64,000 bases of DNA from contig NZ_CP006842.1 of the NCBI RefSeq assembly GCF_000626675.1, positions 1,116,001-1,180,000 on the forward strand, written 5' to 3'. This DNA comes from Corynebacterium glyciniphilum AJ 3170. Its GTDB lineage: Bacteria > Actinomycetota > Actinomycetes > Mycobacteriales > Mycobacteriaceae. The position numbers were made by a program, and so were the translations under genes. Below are positions 26,881-36,102 of the stretch, piece by piece. How positions within the stretch are numbered: position 1 is the stretch's first letter; each line of letters begins with the position of its first letter. The notes below the pieces were generated by a model. The model did not search any database and was not told the DNA's origin. It saw only the letters and a program-made list of their open reading frames with translations.

Positions 26881-27693
26881 TCAGCTCTTTCGTGCATAGG
26901 TGATGACGGCCAACGGGCAGAAGACGACGAAGATAATCGCCGACCAGATCAGCGTCCAGGTCACCGAGTTCCCGAGGGGATAGTCGCTCAGCAGGCCGCG
27001 GGCGGCATCCATGGCATGGTTGACGGGATTGACATTCGCCCATGCCTGCAGCCATCCGGGCAGTGTGTCGATAGGTGCAGCCAGACTGGTGCCGAAAAGC
27101 AGCACGATGAAAGCGAAGAACACGAACATCATCAGGGTGTTCTCGTCCTTGAAGAGCACGCCGAGGAACACGGTCACCCAACTGATGCAGAAACCGAAGA
27201 AGATGGCCAGGGCAGCCGCGCCGAGTGCAGAGACCGCATCAGTGTGGACGCGGAATCCCATGAGGAACCCGATGGCGAAGAGAACCACCACCGCAATGAC
27301 GTAACGGACGACATCGGCAAGAATGGAGCCGAGCAATGGTGTCGTCCTGCCGATCGGCAGACTGCGGAACCTGTCGAAGACGCCCTTCTTCATGTCGATG
27401 TTGAGCGCCATACCTGATGAGAGCATCCCGGACAATCCTGCCCCTGTCACGACGATTCCCGGGAAGACGTACTGGATATAGTCCCCGGAGGAGCCTGAGA
27501 CCGCACCGCCGAAGAGGTACACGAACAGCACGAGAAAAATCACCGGTGTCATCACGCCGTTGGCCAGAAGTCCGGGATTGCGTGCGGTCTTGGCCAGGCT
27601 CCGCCTCATGAGCAGGAGGCTGTGCCGCCAGAATGCACCGGGCCTGGGGGAGGCCGGCGGGGTGATGGTGGTCGGGGTCGTGGCGGTCATCAT
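26881..27693 (-). CDS. ABC-2 type exporter permease (DrrB-like)
   Basis: A 270-residue protein with six membrane helices in the ABC-2 layout: RNPGLLANGVMTPVIFLVLFVYLFGG, the MLSSGMALNIDMKKGVFDRFRSLPI motif typical of daunorubicin-type permeases, and a closing TWTLIWSAIIFVVFCPLAVITYA. It pairs with the DrrA-like ATPase, whose stop overlaps its ATG by 4 nt. Such two-component exporters remove drugs, lipids or natural products; the substrate is unknown. Its 3' end converges on the tandem AraC gene (3 nt gap). Confidence 0.92.
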   Translation of the reverse strand: MMTATTPTTITPPASPRPGAFWRHSLLLMRRSLAKTARNPGLLANGVMTPVIFLVLFVYLFGGAVSGSSGDYIQYVFPGIVVTGAGLSGMLSSGMALNIDMKKGVFDRFRSLPIGRTTPLLGSILADVVRYVIAVVVLFAIGFLMGFRVHTDAVSALGAAALAIFFGFCISWVTVFLGVLFKDENTLMMFVFFAFIVLLFGTSLAAPIDTLPGWLQAWANVNPVNHAMDAARGLLSDYPLGNSVTWTLIWSAIIFVVFCPLAVITYARKS

Positions 27694-28652
27694 GATCGTG
27701 CTCCTTGGGGCGCATCCTCGGTGAGGGAGTGGAAAACTTCGTCCAGGCTCGGCAACTGCAGGGAGAATTCGTTCAGGGTGATGTTCTCCTCGGCGAAGCG
27801 TCGGGTCATCTCCATCACCGACCGGTCATCGGCGACACGGACCCGTAGTTCGTGGGAGCTGACCCGCTCAACGGGTGCATGGGTGACCTGTTCCAGGATG
27901 GACGCGGCGCCGTCGAGAGTGCGTGGCTCGGCGGGGTGGACCCGGACGGTCTGGCCGCCGATCCTGCGTTTGAGTTCGGCCGGGGAACCGTGCGCGATGA
28001 CCTGCCCATGGTCGATGACCGAGATCGCGTCGGCGAGGGCATCCGCTTCCTCGAGGTACTGGGTGGTCAACAGCACGGTGGCACCGTCGCGGACCATGCT
28101 GCGGATAATGTCCCAGAGGTCCGCACGTTTCCCCGGGTCCAGGCCGACCGAGGGTTCGTCGAGGAAAATGACGGCAGGATTCCCGACGAGGCTTGCGGCC
28201 AGGTCGAGCCGTCTGCGCATACCTCCCGAATAGGTGGATACCGCGCGGGACGCGGCGTTCGTCAGTCCGAAACGTTCCAGGAGTTCATCGGCTCTGGTTT
28301 TCGCCGTCGATGCGGGAAGGTCCAGTAGCCGGCCGAGAAGGGTGAGATTGCCGTGGCCGGTGAGTTCCTCGTCCAGGGTGGCGTACTGACCCGCCAACCC
28401 GATCAGCCGACGGACCTCGGCAGCCTCACGGACAACGTCGAACCCGCCGACGTGAGCAGAACCGGCGTCCGGAGAGATCAGTGTCGAAAGAACGCGGATT
28501 GCTGTTGATTTTCCTGCGCCGTTCGGTCCCAGGACGCCGAGAACGGTGCCTGGCGGAGCGCTGAGATCTACGCCGTCGAGGGCGGTCGTGGAGCCAAATT
28601 TCTTTACGAGACCTTCTGCCCGGAAAGCCTCGGTCATGTTTCGGATATTCAT
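27690..28652 (-). CDS. ABC exporter ATP-binding protein (DrrA-like)
   Basis: A 320-residue DrrA-type ATPase: Walker A GPNGAGKST, Q-loop in GLAGQYATLDEELTG, signature TYSGGMRRRLDLAASL, Walker B VIFLDEPSVGLDPGKR, switch region LLTTQYLEEADALAD, then a C-terminal domain of about 90 residues ending FSLQLPSLDEVFHSLTED, as in DrrA/CcmA drug exporters. Start at 28652 or 28637 (both ATG, in frame). A perfect palindrome sits just upstream, next to the divergent TetR gene. Operon with the DrrB-like permease. Confidence 0.92.
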   Translation of the reverse strand: MNIRNMTEAFRAEGLVKKFGSTTALDGVDLSAPPGTVLGVLGPNGAGKSTAIRVLSTLISPDAGSAHVGGFDVVREAAEVRRLIGLAGQYATLDEELTGHGNLTLLGRLLDLPASTAKTRADELLERFGLTNAASRAVSTYSGGMRRRLDLAASLVGNPAVIFLDEPSVGLDPGKRADLWDIIRSMVRDGATVLLTTQYLEEADALADAISVIDHGQVIAHGSPAELKRRIGGQTVRVHPAEPRTLDGAASILEQVTHAPVERVSSHELRVRVADDRSVMEMTRRFAEENITLNEFSLQLPSLDEVFHSLTEDAPQGARS

Positions 28653-28659
28653 GACACAT

Positions 28660-28671
28660 GATGATATCATC
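28660..28671. promoter_or_regulatory. Palindromic operator candidate for the divergent TetR
   Basis: The perfect 12-bp palindrome GATGATATCATC lies in the 54-bp gap between the DrrA-like gene and the TetR gene, 8 nt from the exporter start at 28652. A site here would block exporter transcription and probably TetR transcription too. Confidence 0.55.
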
Positions 28672-28706
28672 TGAAACAGAGACGGGTCAGACACGAGGAG
28701 GAACAC

Positions 28707-29831
28707 ATGGCTGGAGGACGTAGGGCCGAGCAGCAGGAACGCAACCGGCACCGCATCCTGTCCGCGGCTCGGGACGAGTTCTCGGACGTCGGGTACCGGA
28801 GTACGAAGATTGACGCCGTTGCCGGACGCGCGGAACTGACGAGGGGAGCGGTCTACTCGAATTTTGTCGGGAAACGCGCTCTCGGACTCGCCGTTGCTGT
28901 CGGTGTACTTTCCGAGACCGCCGATGCCGCTGACTGGGCAGGACGGCCCGCCCCCACACGACAGGACGCAGTGTCGTCACTGGCGCGGGGGTGGCTCGCT
29001 CGTCTGCCCGCCGGAGGAGCAACAGGGGACTCGGAGCTCGCTCATCTTGTCAGCGACCTCCACGCCGAGATCCGGAATGACCGTGATCTACGCGACGCCT
29101 ATTCCCAGCTCCTGGCCCTGGACGCCATCATTCTCGGCCGGGCGTTGGAGACACTCGGGCAGGGAGAAACGGGCCGTCAGGTCAAGGTCGCCTCGTCGCT
29201 GTTGTCGCTGCTGCACTCGGCTGGCAACCTCAGCGCCATGGCCCCCGGATTCACCGACCCGTTCGATGTCGTGACCGGATGTACCTCACTTGCGGCGACG
29301 GATTTCTCTGATGCATGGACGCCTCCGCACGCATCCATCGTGCCACCCGTTCACGCCGAGGACCGCCCGTGGGAGCCTCCGACAGGAATGTATGACCTGA
29401 TCACTGGCAGTGCTGTGGAGTCGTGGGCCACGGGTGGCGACACCATCATTGCGGTGCTCGGTCTGCGACAGGCCGCCGCGGTGGAACAGGCGCTACGGTC
29501 GGCAGATGGCGAGCACGTCACCCTGGTCTTGGTCACCGACGACCCTGGCGAACGTGCGCCACTCGCTGAGATGGCGCTCGCCGAACTTCTCGGCGTCCTG
29601 CGCCCTGTGGTGCCTTCCGATGCGCTCGCCGGACTGACCGTCATCCTGGATCGCGACGGTCGTTGTGCAGAGGCTGTCGGTCTCCGGGCCGCCACCGACG
29701 ACACTCACGTGGCGCTTCGCATCGGCGGAGGTCGTATCACCGCTCGCGCGGAAGGCCCGGCAGCCTGTCACGCGCTGACCACCATGTCTGACCACATGTC
29801 CGACCACGGGATGAGTCGACCCGCCCGGTAG
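28707..29831 (+). CDS. Long TetR-family regulator with extra C-terminal αβ domain
   Basis: A 374-residue protein; ordinary TetR proteins have about 200. The N-terminal DNA-binding domain is normal (about 12–58: RHRILSAARDEFSDVGY, IDAVAGRAELTRGAVYSNFVGKRAL). A TetR-type helical core runs to about residue 190. Residues about 228–355 form an additional αβ domain (DTIIAVLGL, HVTLVLVTDDPGERAPL, GLTVILDRDGRCAEAVGL, THVALRIGGGRITARAEGP) whose strand order and DRDGR/GGGRI text recall thioredoxin/AhpC-like proteins but with no CxxC. It is divergent from the DrrAB exporter and likely represses it. AGGAGG lies before the ATG. Confidence 0.82.
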   Translation: MAGGRRAEQQERNRHRILSAARDEFSDVGYRSTKIDAVAGRAELTRGAVYSNFVGKRALGLAVAVGVLSETADAADWAGRPAPTRQDAVSSLARGWLARLPAGGATGDSELAHLVSDLHAEIRNDRDLRDAYSQLLALDAIILGRALETLGQGETGRQVKVASSLLSLLHSAGNLSAMAPGFTDPFDVVTGCTSLAATDFSDAWTPPHASIVPPVHAEDRPWEPPTGMYDLITGSAVESWATGGDTIIAVLGLRQAAAVEQALRSADGEHVTLVLVTDDPGERAPLAEMALAELLGVLRPVVPSDALAGLTVILDRDGRCAEAVGLRAATDDTHVALRIGGGRITARAEGPAACHALTTMSDHMSDHGMSRPAR

Positions 29832-29883
29832 TTCAGTCCTGGGCACGATGACCGGGCGACCGGAACCGGGGATAGTGACCACC

Positions 29884-30945
29884 ATGCACACCGCCTCAGT
29901 CATCTCGCTCGCCTGCCTGACGATCGTTGCCGCGGTGACTGTCTGGCGGATACGCAGGCACCCGCGGCGTCCGTCCAACGGGTTCTGGTTGCTCGCCACC
30001 GTCGGTGCACTCTGGTATGCGGTACTGGCACTGACGTCGGCACTGATGCCCGTGCACGCGGTGTCGGTTCCGGCATTGATCGGTACGGCACCCACGCTCA
30101 TCCTCCCCGCACTGGTGATCATTGCCGGAGTCTCACTCATTGCCAATACCGGGGTGGTGGTACGTCGTGAAGGCGTGCGTCCGGCAACCCTGACGCCTGC
30201 CGTGATCGGAGTTGCCCTGCTGGGGACGGTGGGTCTCGCGACGACGGCGCTCTATATCGCGGCGGGCGACGTCACCGTATTGTCCTGGTCGGCGCGTGCG
30301 GCGGTGAATGTCGCCGTGCTGGCCCTGATTCCCGGCACCATGCTGATCGTCGAACTGGTCGCCTACACCGTGTACGCGGTGGTCTACCGGTGGCTCCCGC
30401 ATCGCGACGAAGCGAATGTCATTGTCGTCCTCGGCTGCGGACTCGTCGACGGCGCGGTATCGCCGCTGCTGGCTGCACGGGTGGATACGGCGATCGCCGA
30501 GTACACCGCTCGGGAGGATGCAGGAACAGCTCCTCTGCTGGTCATGTCCGGCGGACAGGGGGCGGACGAGACGCGTACAGAAGCGGAGGCCATGGCGGAG
30601 TACGCGCGGGAACGAGGGGTGCCCGACGACAGGATCCTCATGGAGATGCAGTCCACCAACACCGAGGAGAACCTGTTGTTCACCGAAGAGCTGCTGGAGG
30701 ACGCGGGGTTCGCCGACCCGTCCCTGCTCATCGTGACCAGTAATTTCCACGTCCTGCGGTCGGTGTCGCTCTCGCGCCAACTACGCCTGCGGGTAGGCGC
30801 ACTGGGGTCGCCGACGCCGTCGTACTACCTGCCCTCGGCGTTCCTCCGGGAGTTCGCCGCACTTGTGGTCCACTACCGGTGGGCGAACGTCCTCGTCTGG
30901 CTCATGCTTACGGCACTGTGGGCTGTCCCGTTGATTGTCATGTGA
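29884..30945 (+). CDS. YdcF/ElyC-type (DUF218) membrane protein
   Basis: A 353-residue protein with five or six membrane helices in the first half, a DUF218 domain (about residues 175–320: NVIVVLGCGLVDGAVSPLLAARVDTAIAEY is residues about 178–207; then VMSGGQGADETRTEAEAMAEYA, STNTEENL, VTSNFHVLRSV), and a final membrane helix. DUF218 proteins such as ElyC and SanA act in envelope integrity and handling of lipid carriers, but the reaction is unsettled. GATAGT at 29871–29876 lies 7 nt before the ATG, suggesting a leaderless transcript. It starts 52 nt after the TetR stop. Confidence 0.87.
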   Translation: MHTASVISLACLTIVAAVTVWRIRRHPRRPSNGFWLLATVGALWYAVLALTSALMPVHAVSVPALIGTAPTLILPALVIIAGVSLIANTGVVVRREGVRPATLTPAVIGVALLGTVGLATTALYIAAGDVTVLSWSARAAVNVAVLALIPGTMLIVELVAYTVYAVVYRWLPHRDEANVIVVLGCGLVDGAVSPLLAARVDTAIAEYTAREDAGTAPLLVMSGGQGADETRTEAEAMAEYARERGVPDDRILMEMQSTNTEENLLFTEELLEDAGFADPSLLIVTSNFHVLRSVSLSRQLRLRVGALGSPTPSYYLPSAFLREFAALVVHYRWANVLVWLMLTALWAVPLIVM

Positions 30946-31002
30946 CCGTAGACTCGTGCCACACCGCCAGAACCCACGCCGACGCCACCCACGGGAGCAT
31001 TG

Positions 31003-31698
31003 ATGAGTACAGATTCCAGATTCACTGTCGCGGCCATCCTCTTCGACATCGACGGCACGCTGGTGGATTCCACCCCTGCCGTGAACCGGGCGTGGCGTGC
31101 CTGGGCAGCCGAGCACGCCATTGACGCCAGCGAGGTCCTCGCCGTGTGCCACGGGCGCCGATCCGCCGACACCATCGCGGACTTCCTCCCGGCGGACCAG
31201 GTGGCAGCCGAGGCCGAGAAGCTTGAGGCGCAGGAAGCCGGAGACGTGGACGGTGTCGTCGCACTGCCAGGCGCGGCAGAACTGCTCACGTCTCTGCCCG
31301 CCGGCATGTGGGCGGCAGTCACCTCGGGTTCACAGGCATTGATGCGTGCACGGCTCAGTGCGGCGGGCCTCCCCGTCCCGGGGAACCTGATTGCCGCCGA
31401 GGACGTCACCGAGGGAAAACCGGATCCGCAGGGGTACCGGAAAGCAGCTGAGGCACTGGGGGTCGAACCCGAAGACTGCCTGGTCATCGAGGATGCCCCG
31501 GCAGGATTAGGTGCCGGACGCGCCGCCGGTGGCCGGGTACTCGCGGTGGCGACCTCCCACGCACGCGAAGAACTGGAAGCGCTCGGACGCGGTGAGGCGC
31601 CGGACGCCGTCCTTGATGACCTCACGGATCTCCGGATCGAGGCTCAGGACGGTCGGCTTGCCGTCACAATCGCCGACGGCGAGAGCAAGCAGGAGTAA
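31003..31698 (+). CDS. HAD-superfamily phosphatase (sugar/polyol phosphatase type)
   Basis: A 231-residue HAD subfamily IA hydrolase. Motif I LFDIDGTLVDST, motif II VTSGSQALM, Lys in EGKPDPQGYRKAAEALG, motif IV VIEDAPAGLGAGRAAG. It resembles DOG1/GPP-type phosphatases acting on small sugar or polyol phosphates; the real substrate is unknown. ATG at 31003 follows GGGAG; a TTG just before it is less likely. It lies alone between ElyC-like and ilvD genes on the same strand. Confidence 0.88.
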   Translation: MSTDSRFTVAAILFDIDGTLVDSTPAVNRAWRAWAAEHAIDASEVLAVCHGRRSADTIADFLPADQVAAEAEKLEAQEAGDVDGVVALPGAAELLTSLPAGMWAAVTSGSQALMRARLSAAGLPVPGNLIAAEDVTEGKPDPQGYRKAAEALGVEPEDCLVIEDAPAGLGAGRAAGGRVLAVATSHAREELEALGRGEAPDAVLDDLTDLRIEAQDGRLAVTIADGESKQE

Positions 31699-31732
31699 CC
31701 GTCGCACAGGTCAGGTCTACTAGAGTTGGGAT

Positions 31733-33451
31733 ATGGATCACAGCACAGACAACAGAGACCCAGTAGACATCAAACCCCGGTCCCGGGATGTGACCGACGG
31801 CCTGGAGAAGACGGCAGCCCGGGGCATGCTCCGCGCGGTCGGCATGGGCGACGACGACTGGGACAAACCTCAGATCGGCGTCGCCAGTTCCTGGAATGAG
31901 ATCACCCCCTGCAACCTGACCCTGAAGAAGCTCGCCGGCTTCGCCAAGGAAGGCGTGCACGCGGCAGGCGGGTACCCGCTCGAGTTCGGCACGATCTCCG
32001 TGTCCGACGGCATCTCGATGGGGCATGAGGGCATGCATTACTCGCTGGTGTCCCGCGAGGTCATCACGGACTCGGTGGAGACGGTCATGTCCGCCGAGCG
32101 GCTCGACGGCTCGATCGTGATGGCAGGCTGTGACAAGTCCATTCCCGGCATGCTCATGGCCGCGGCGCGGCTGGACCTGTCCTCGGTGTTCCTCTACAAC
32201 GGCTCGACGATGCCGGGACAGGCACGTCTGTCGGACGGGACGGAAAAAGAGGTCACTCTGATCGATGCTTTCGAGGCGGTCGGCGCCTGTCGGGCGGGCA
32301 AGATGTCAGAGGAGGACGTCGGAATCATCGAGCGGGCCGTCTGCCCCGGAGAGGGGGCGTGCGGCGGCATGTACACCGCGAACACCATGGCGTCCGCCGC
32401 AGAGGCTATGGGGATGAGCCTGCCCGGCTCCGCCGCGCCGCCGGCGATCCACCGGAACCGCACCGAGTACGCACGCCGCTCCGGGGAGGCCGTCGTCGGC
32501 CTGCTGCGCAAGGGCATCACCACCCGTGACATCATCACCCGTGAATCCCTGCTCAACGCTGTGGCGGTGGTCATGGCCCTCGGTGGCTCCACCAATGCGG
32601 TGCTGCACCTGATGGCTATCGCACATGAGGCGGGCGTCGACCTGAAGTTGCAGGACTTCAACGACGTCGGCGACCGGGTTCCGCACTTCGGTGACCTCAA
32701 ACCGTTCGGCCGGTACGTGATGAATGACGTCTTCAGGGTCGGCGGCATCCCCGTGGTCATGCGCGCGCTGCTGGACGCCGGCCTCATCGACGGCACCTGT
32801 CTGACCGTGACCGGTAAAACGGTTGCGGAGAACCTTGCCGAGATCAACCCGCCGGATCCTGACGGGAAGATTCTGCGCAGCATGGACGAGCCGTTGCACG
32901 CGACCGGCGGACTGAGCATCCTCACGGGGTCGTTGGCACCTGAAGGAGCGGTGGTGAAGACCGCCGGCTTCGATGCCGAGGTGTTCGAGGGCACGGCACG
33001 GGTGTTCAACCAGGAGAAGCCGGCGATGGATGCTGTGCTCAACGGTGAACTGAAGAAGGGCGACGTGGTCGTGATCCGCTACGAAGGGCCCAAGGGAGGG
33101 CCTGGAATGCGGGAGATGCTGGCGATCACCGGTGCCATCAAGGGTGCCGGCATCGGTAAAGACGTCCTGCTGATCACCGACGGTCGGTTCTCCGGCGGGT
33201 CGACGGGCCTGGTCATCGGTCACGTCGCTCCGGAAGCGGTGGACGGTGGTCCGATCGCCTTCATTGAGGACGGTGATCCCATCAGAGTGGACATCCCGTC
33301 CCGCTCCATCGATCTCCTCGTCGACGAGGAGACGCTGGCGGACCGGGCCAACGGCTGGACGCCGCCACCGAACCCGCGGTTGCACGGAGTACTCGGGAAG
33401 TTCGCCAAGCTGGTGCAGTCCGCGTCGGTGGGAGCGGTCACGAACATCTGA
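31733..33451 (+). CDS. ilvD: Dihydroxy-acid dehydratase
   Basis: A 572-residue IlvD/Edd-family enzyme. It dehydrates 2,3-dihydroxy-isovalerate and -methylvalerate to the 2-keto acids of valine and isoleucine synthesis. The three Fe-S cysteines stand in [16 protein letters not shown] and [13 protein letters not shown]; later signatures are [14 protein letters not shown] and [21 protein letters not shown]. The PCN cysteine and length fit IlvD better than the sugar-acid dehydratase Edd. TAGAGT at 31721–31726 is 6 nt before the ATG, so a leaderless start is likely. No attenuator or other ilv gene is nearby. Confidence 0.93.
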   Translation: MDHSTDNRDPVDIKPRSRDVTDGLEKTAARGMLRAVGMGDDDWDKPQIGVASSWNEITPCNLTLKKLAGFAKEGVHAAGGYPLEFGTISVSDGISMGHEGMHYSLVSREVITDSVETVMSAERLDGSIVMAGCDKSIPGMLMAAARLDLSSVFLYNGSTMPGQARLSDGTEKEVTLIDAFEAVGACRAGKMSEEDVGIIERAVCPGEGACGGMYTANTMASAAEAMGMSLPGSAAPPAIHRNRTEYARRSGEAVVGLLRKGITTRDIITRESLLNAVAVVMALGGSTNAVLHLMAIAHEAGVDLKLQDFNDVGDRVPHFGDLKPFGRYVMNDVFRVGGIPVVMRALLDAGLIDGTCLTVTGKTVAENLAEINPPDPDGKILRSMDEPLHATGGLSILTGSLAPEGAVVKTAGFDAEVFEGTARVFNQEKPAMDAVLNGELKKGDVVVIRYEGPKGGPGMREMLAITGAIKGAGIGKDVLLITDGRFSGGSTGLVIGHVAPEAVDGGPIAFIEDGDPIRVDIPSRSIDLLVDEETLADRANGWTPPPNPRLHGVLGKFAKLVQSASVGAVTNI

Positions 33452-33542
33452 GGACCGGCGCACCCTGCCGTCCCTACGATTTCCTCAAGGAACTTCAGGG
33501 TTTCTGGGCCGATCGTCCCCAGGGGCGGCTAGGGTACTTGCC

Positions 33543-34304
33543 ATGTCGAACGAAATGTCCTGGGCGGCGCGTGCCATCATCACCAGAACCAACGGTACGG
33601 TCGCAGCGCCCCGGCAGCGTCGACGGACGCTCTACGATCTGGTGAAGAATATGATCCTGTGGATCTTCTACCTGCAGAATATCCGCATCGAGATCGAAGG
33701 GGCAGAGAACATCCCGCTCACCGGCGGCGTGATCCTCGCCCCGAACCACCGTGCCTACTATGACGTCATCCCGGTCAGTGGACCGCTCCAGCTGCGCGGC
33801 GACCGTAAACCGCGCTACATGCTGAAGAAGGAGGCCTTCGTGAACCGATGGATTTCGAAACTGTTCGTCGAACTCGGTGGCATCGCGGTGGACCGCGCAC
33901 CGGGAAAGGGACGGGAGTCATTGTCTGCGGCCGTCGATGCGTTGCAGGACGGAGAGGTTGTCGCGGTCTTTCCTCAGGGGACGATCCGCCATGACAAGGA
34001 GATCGGCGAGCTGAAATCCGGCGCGGTACGCATGGCGGCCCGGTCCGGAGCGGTGATCGTTCCGGTCGGGTGTTCCGGGACGCAGAAACTGTGGACCCGG
34101 GGAGAGCGACCGCGTCTGGGTGGACGTCGGGTGACCGTGTATGTCGTGGTCGGCGAGCCCATCACTGTGGACGGCAAGGGTACGGAGGGTACGGAGGGCA
34201 CGGAGGAAATGGACGCCGGAACCTCAGCGCTACGGGCCCGGTTGCAGTCGGTCAAGGACCGGGCCGATGAGGCGGCGATGAGGCGCACCTACGCCGGGAG
34301 GTAG
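33543..34304 (+). CDS. 1-acyl-sn-glycerol-3-phosphate acyltransferase (PlsC family)
   Basis: A 253-residue acyltransferase of the PlsC family, transferring an acyl chain to lysophosphatidic acid or a similar acceptor at the inner membrane. The catalytic HX4D is NHRAYYD; the glycerol-phosphate-binding motif is FPQGTI, and GGIAVDRA lies between. An N-terminal helix (LVKNMILWIFYLQNI) may touch the membrane. TAGGGT at 33530–33535 is 7 nt before the ATG (leaderless). A GTEGTEGTEE repeat near the C-terminus comes from a 9-bp tandem repeat. Converges on the ThiY-like gene with a 16-nt overlap. Confidence 0.9.
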   Translation: MSNEMSWAARAIITRTNGTVAAPRQRRRTLYDLVKNMILWIFYLQNIRIEIEGAENIPLTGGVILAPNHRAYYDVIPVSGPLQLRGDRKPRYMLKKEAFVNRWISKLFVELGGIAVDRAPGKGRESLSAAVDALQDGEVVAVFPQGTIRHDKEIGELKSGAVRMAARSGAVIVPVGCSGTQKLWTRGERPRLGGRRVTVYVVVGEPITVDGKGTEGTEGTEEMDAGTSALRARLQSVKDRADEAAMRRTYAGR

Positions 34305-35317
34305 TCGTTGGTGGTGGCATCGGCACCGTTGATCAGCGCATTGCTTCCTGTTGCCGCATCGAGCAGTCCGTTCTCGCGCATCCAGTCGGCGTAGTCCGAC
34401 CACGCCTGCGGATTCTGCACCCCGAAGGTGGTGTCGCCGTCGCTGTTGCCCTTCTCCAGGATATCGATGGTCGCCTCGACCATCGCCGCCAGCAGGTCGG
34501 GGTCGTAGGCACCCGCAGTTTCCGGGGTGAGCGCGTCGACGGCCAGGGCTGCGTCCCGCATCGCCGCATCGTGGCCGTCGGCAGTGCCGGCGAGGAAATT
34601 GCGGACGCGGTCGGCGTACGCGTCGTCCTCGGAGAGGCGGGTGGGGTTGGCGATGATCACTAGTTCCGCAGAGGACGGTACACCCATCTCGGCGGCTGTC
34701 AGCGTGGTGATGTCGGTGCGTTGTGCGAGTTCAACGCCCTCGATGTTGGGGTAGGCGCCGAAGATGGCATCCACCTGATCGCTGAGCAATGCCTGGTTGA
34801 GGTTTTGTTGGACGTTGGGCATGGTGATCGACTCCGGGTCGATCCCAGCTTGTTCCGCGATGTAGTTCAGTGTGGCCTGCTGCGACGGGAGCCCTGACGT
34901 GGCCACGGATTTTCCCTCAAGGTCGCTGGGCTCGGTGATTCCGGAGCTGGCCTTGGTGATCAGAGAGTTCAGGGGTGTGGGGATCAGAGCACCGACATTG
35001 ATCACGTCCAGGCCCTCGGCGCGGGCAATGATCGTGTCGGTCTCGTAGCTGATCGCCAGGTCCGCCCGTCCCAGGGAAACGTCCTTGGCGGCGTCAGCGG
35101 TGTTTCCGGGAAGCAGGAATTCCACGTCCAGACCCTGCTCATCGTAAGCGCCGGTGTGGTCGGCGGTGTAGAGGGCCAGGTGGTCGGGGTTCGGGTTCCA
35201 GTCCAGTAGAACGCGGGTGTGACCGGTGTTGTCGTCCTCCGCGCCGCCGCAGGCAGTCACCGACAGTGTGGTGGCCACAGTGACAAGGAGGGCGGCGGAT
35301 CTGATCAGGGGTTTCAT
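34289..35317 (-). CDS. Thiamine-precursor ABC binding lipoprotein (ThiY/NMT1-like)
   Basis: A 342-residue NMT1/ThiY-family binding lipoprotein: signal peptide with lipobox VTAC, then VLLDWNPNPDHLALYTADHTG, which is the classical start of HMP- or formylaminopyrimidine-binding ThiY proteins, DLAISYETD and the long αβ C-terminus. It should capture a thiamine pyrimidine precursor outside the membrane for the ThiX/ThiZ-like importer encoded just upstream. Its ATG overlaps the permease stop by 4 nt. The upstream TPP riboswitch strongly supports the thiamine role; the exact precursor (HMP or N-formyl-AMP analogue) is not seen. Confidence 0.9.
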   Translation of the reverse strand: MKPLIRSAALLVTVATTLSVTACGGAEDDNTGHTRVLLDWNPNPDHLALYTADHTGAYDEQGLDVEFLLPGNTADAAKDVSLGRADLAISYETDTIIARAEGLDVINVGALIPTPLNSLITKASSGITEPSDLEGKSVATSGLPSQQATLNYIAEQAGIDPESITMPNVQQNLNQALLSDQVDAIFGAYPNIEGVELAQRTDITTLTAAEMGVPSSAELVIIANPTRLSEDDAYADRVRNFLAGTADGHDAAMRDAALAVDALTPETAGAYDPDLLAAMVEATIDILEKGNSDGDTTFGVQNPQAWSDYADWMRENGLLDAATGSNALINGADATTNDYLPA

Positions 35318-36102
35318 CGGGAACCTTTCGGAGATTGTGAGGGGGAGTGGGCCGCCCAGGGGCAGCAGAGTCGCTCCAGCATGGTGGCCAGCAGCAACAG
35401 CGTGGCGGACATGACGGTCAGCACCACCACGAGGGCGAAGACATAGTCGGTCTGTAGCCGGGGGATGGCCTGGAGCAACAGGTACCCCACACCGTCGGTG
35501 GAACCGGTGTACTCCGAGAACACCGCGGCAACCGGGGCATAGGTCACCGCGACCCGGAGCCCGGCGAAGCCGGCGGGCAGGGCGGACGGGAACCGCAGGC
35601 GCCAGAACACCGCGTGGCGGGTGCCGTGCAGGCTGCGCATCGTGTCCACCAGCCGCTGGTCGACTCCGCGGATACCCGACAACAGGTTCATCGCCACCGG
35701 GAAGAAACAGACCAGGGCAACCACGATCACCTTGGGCAGCATCCCGTACCCCAGCGCGATCGTGAGTATCGGGCCGAGCACGATGGTGGGTACCGCCTGC
35801 GACGCCACCAGCAGTGGCGTCAGTGCGCGTCCGAGTAGCGGCAGGTAGCCTGCTGCAACGGTGACAACCAGGGCGACCGCCACTCCGCACAGGATGCCCA
35901 GCAGCGTTTCGGTCAGCGTAAGCCACGTCGCCGGGGCCAATCGTCCCGCCCAGTTATCCCGTAGCGCGGTGACGACCGACCCGGGCGAGGGGAGGACGTA
36001 GTCCTCGATGCGCGTCCCGGAGGTTGCCGCGACCCAGAGCAGGGCGATGAGGACCACCGTGACCAGGGGAGGAGCGACGGAGGAGAGGGCGCGTGTACTC
36101 AC
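35314..36102 (-). CDS. Thiamine-precursor ABC permease (ThiX-like)
   Basis: A 262-residue BPD-type permease with about six membrane helices; the SsuC/ThiX class is indicated by VLPSPGSVVTALRDNW at the start and the EAA-loop region MRSLHGTRHAVFWRLRFPSALPAGFAGLRVAVTYA. It forms the channel for the ThiY-like protein. Start overlaps the ATPase stop by 4 nt; its stop overlaps the ThiY-like start by 4 nt. The TPP riboswitch ahead of the operon identifies thiamine pathway transport. Confidence 0.9.
   Translation of the reverse strand: MSTRALSSVAPPLVTVVLIALLWVAATSGTRIEDYVLPSPGSVVTALRDNWAGRLAPATWLTLTETLLGILCGVAVALVVTVAAGYLPLLGRALTPLLVASQAVPTIVLGPILTIALGYGMLPKVIVVALVCFFPVAMNLLSGIRGVDQRLVDTMRSLHGTRHAVFWRLRFPSALPAGFAGLRVAVTYAPVAAVFSEYTGSTDGVGYLLLQAIPRLQTDYVFALVVVLTVMSATLLLLATMLERLCCPWAAHSPSQSPKGSR

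Noticed and set aside
32306..33463. 385-codon minus-strand open frame opposite ilvD
   Set aside because: No family motifs; ilvD on the plus strand has all Fe-S and signature motifs.
34176..34203. GGTACGGAGGGTACGGAGGGCACGG-like 9-bp tandem repeat
   Set aside because: It is a short in-frame repeat (GTEGTEGTEE) inside the PlsC-like gene, not a CRISPR or mobile-element feature.
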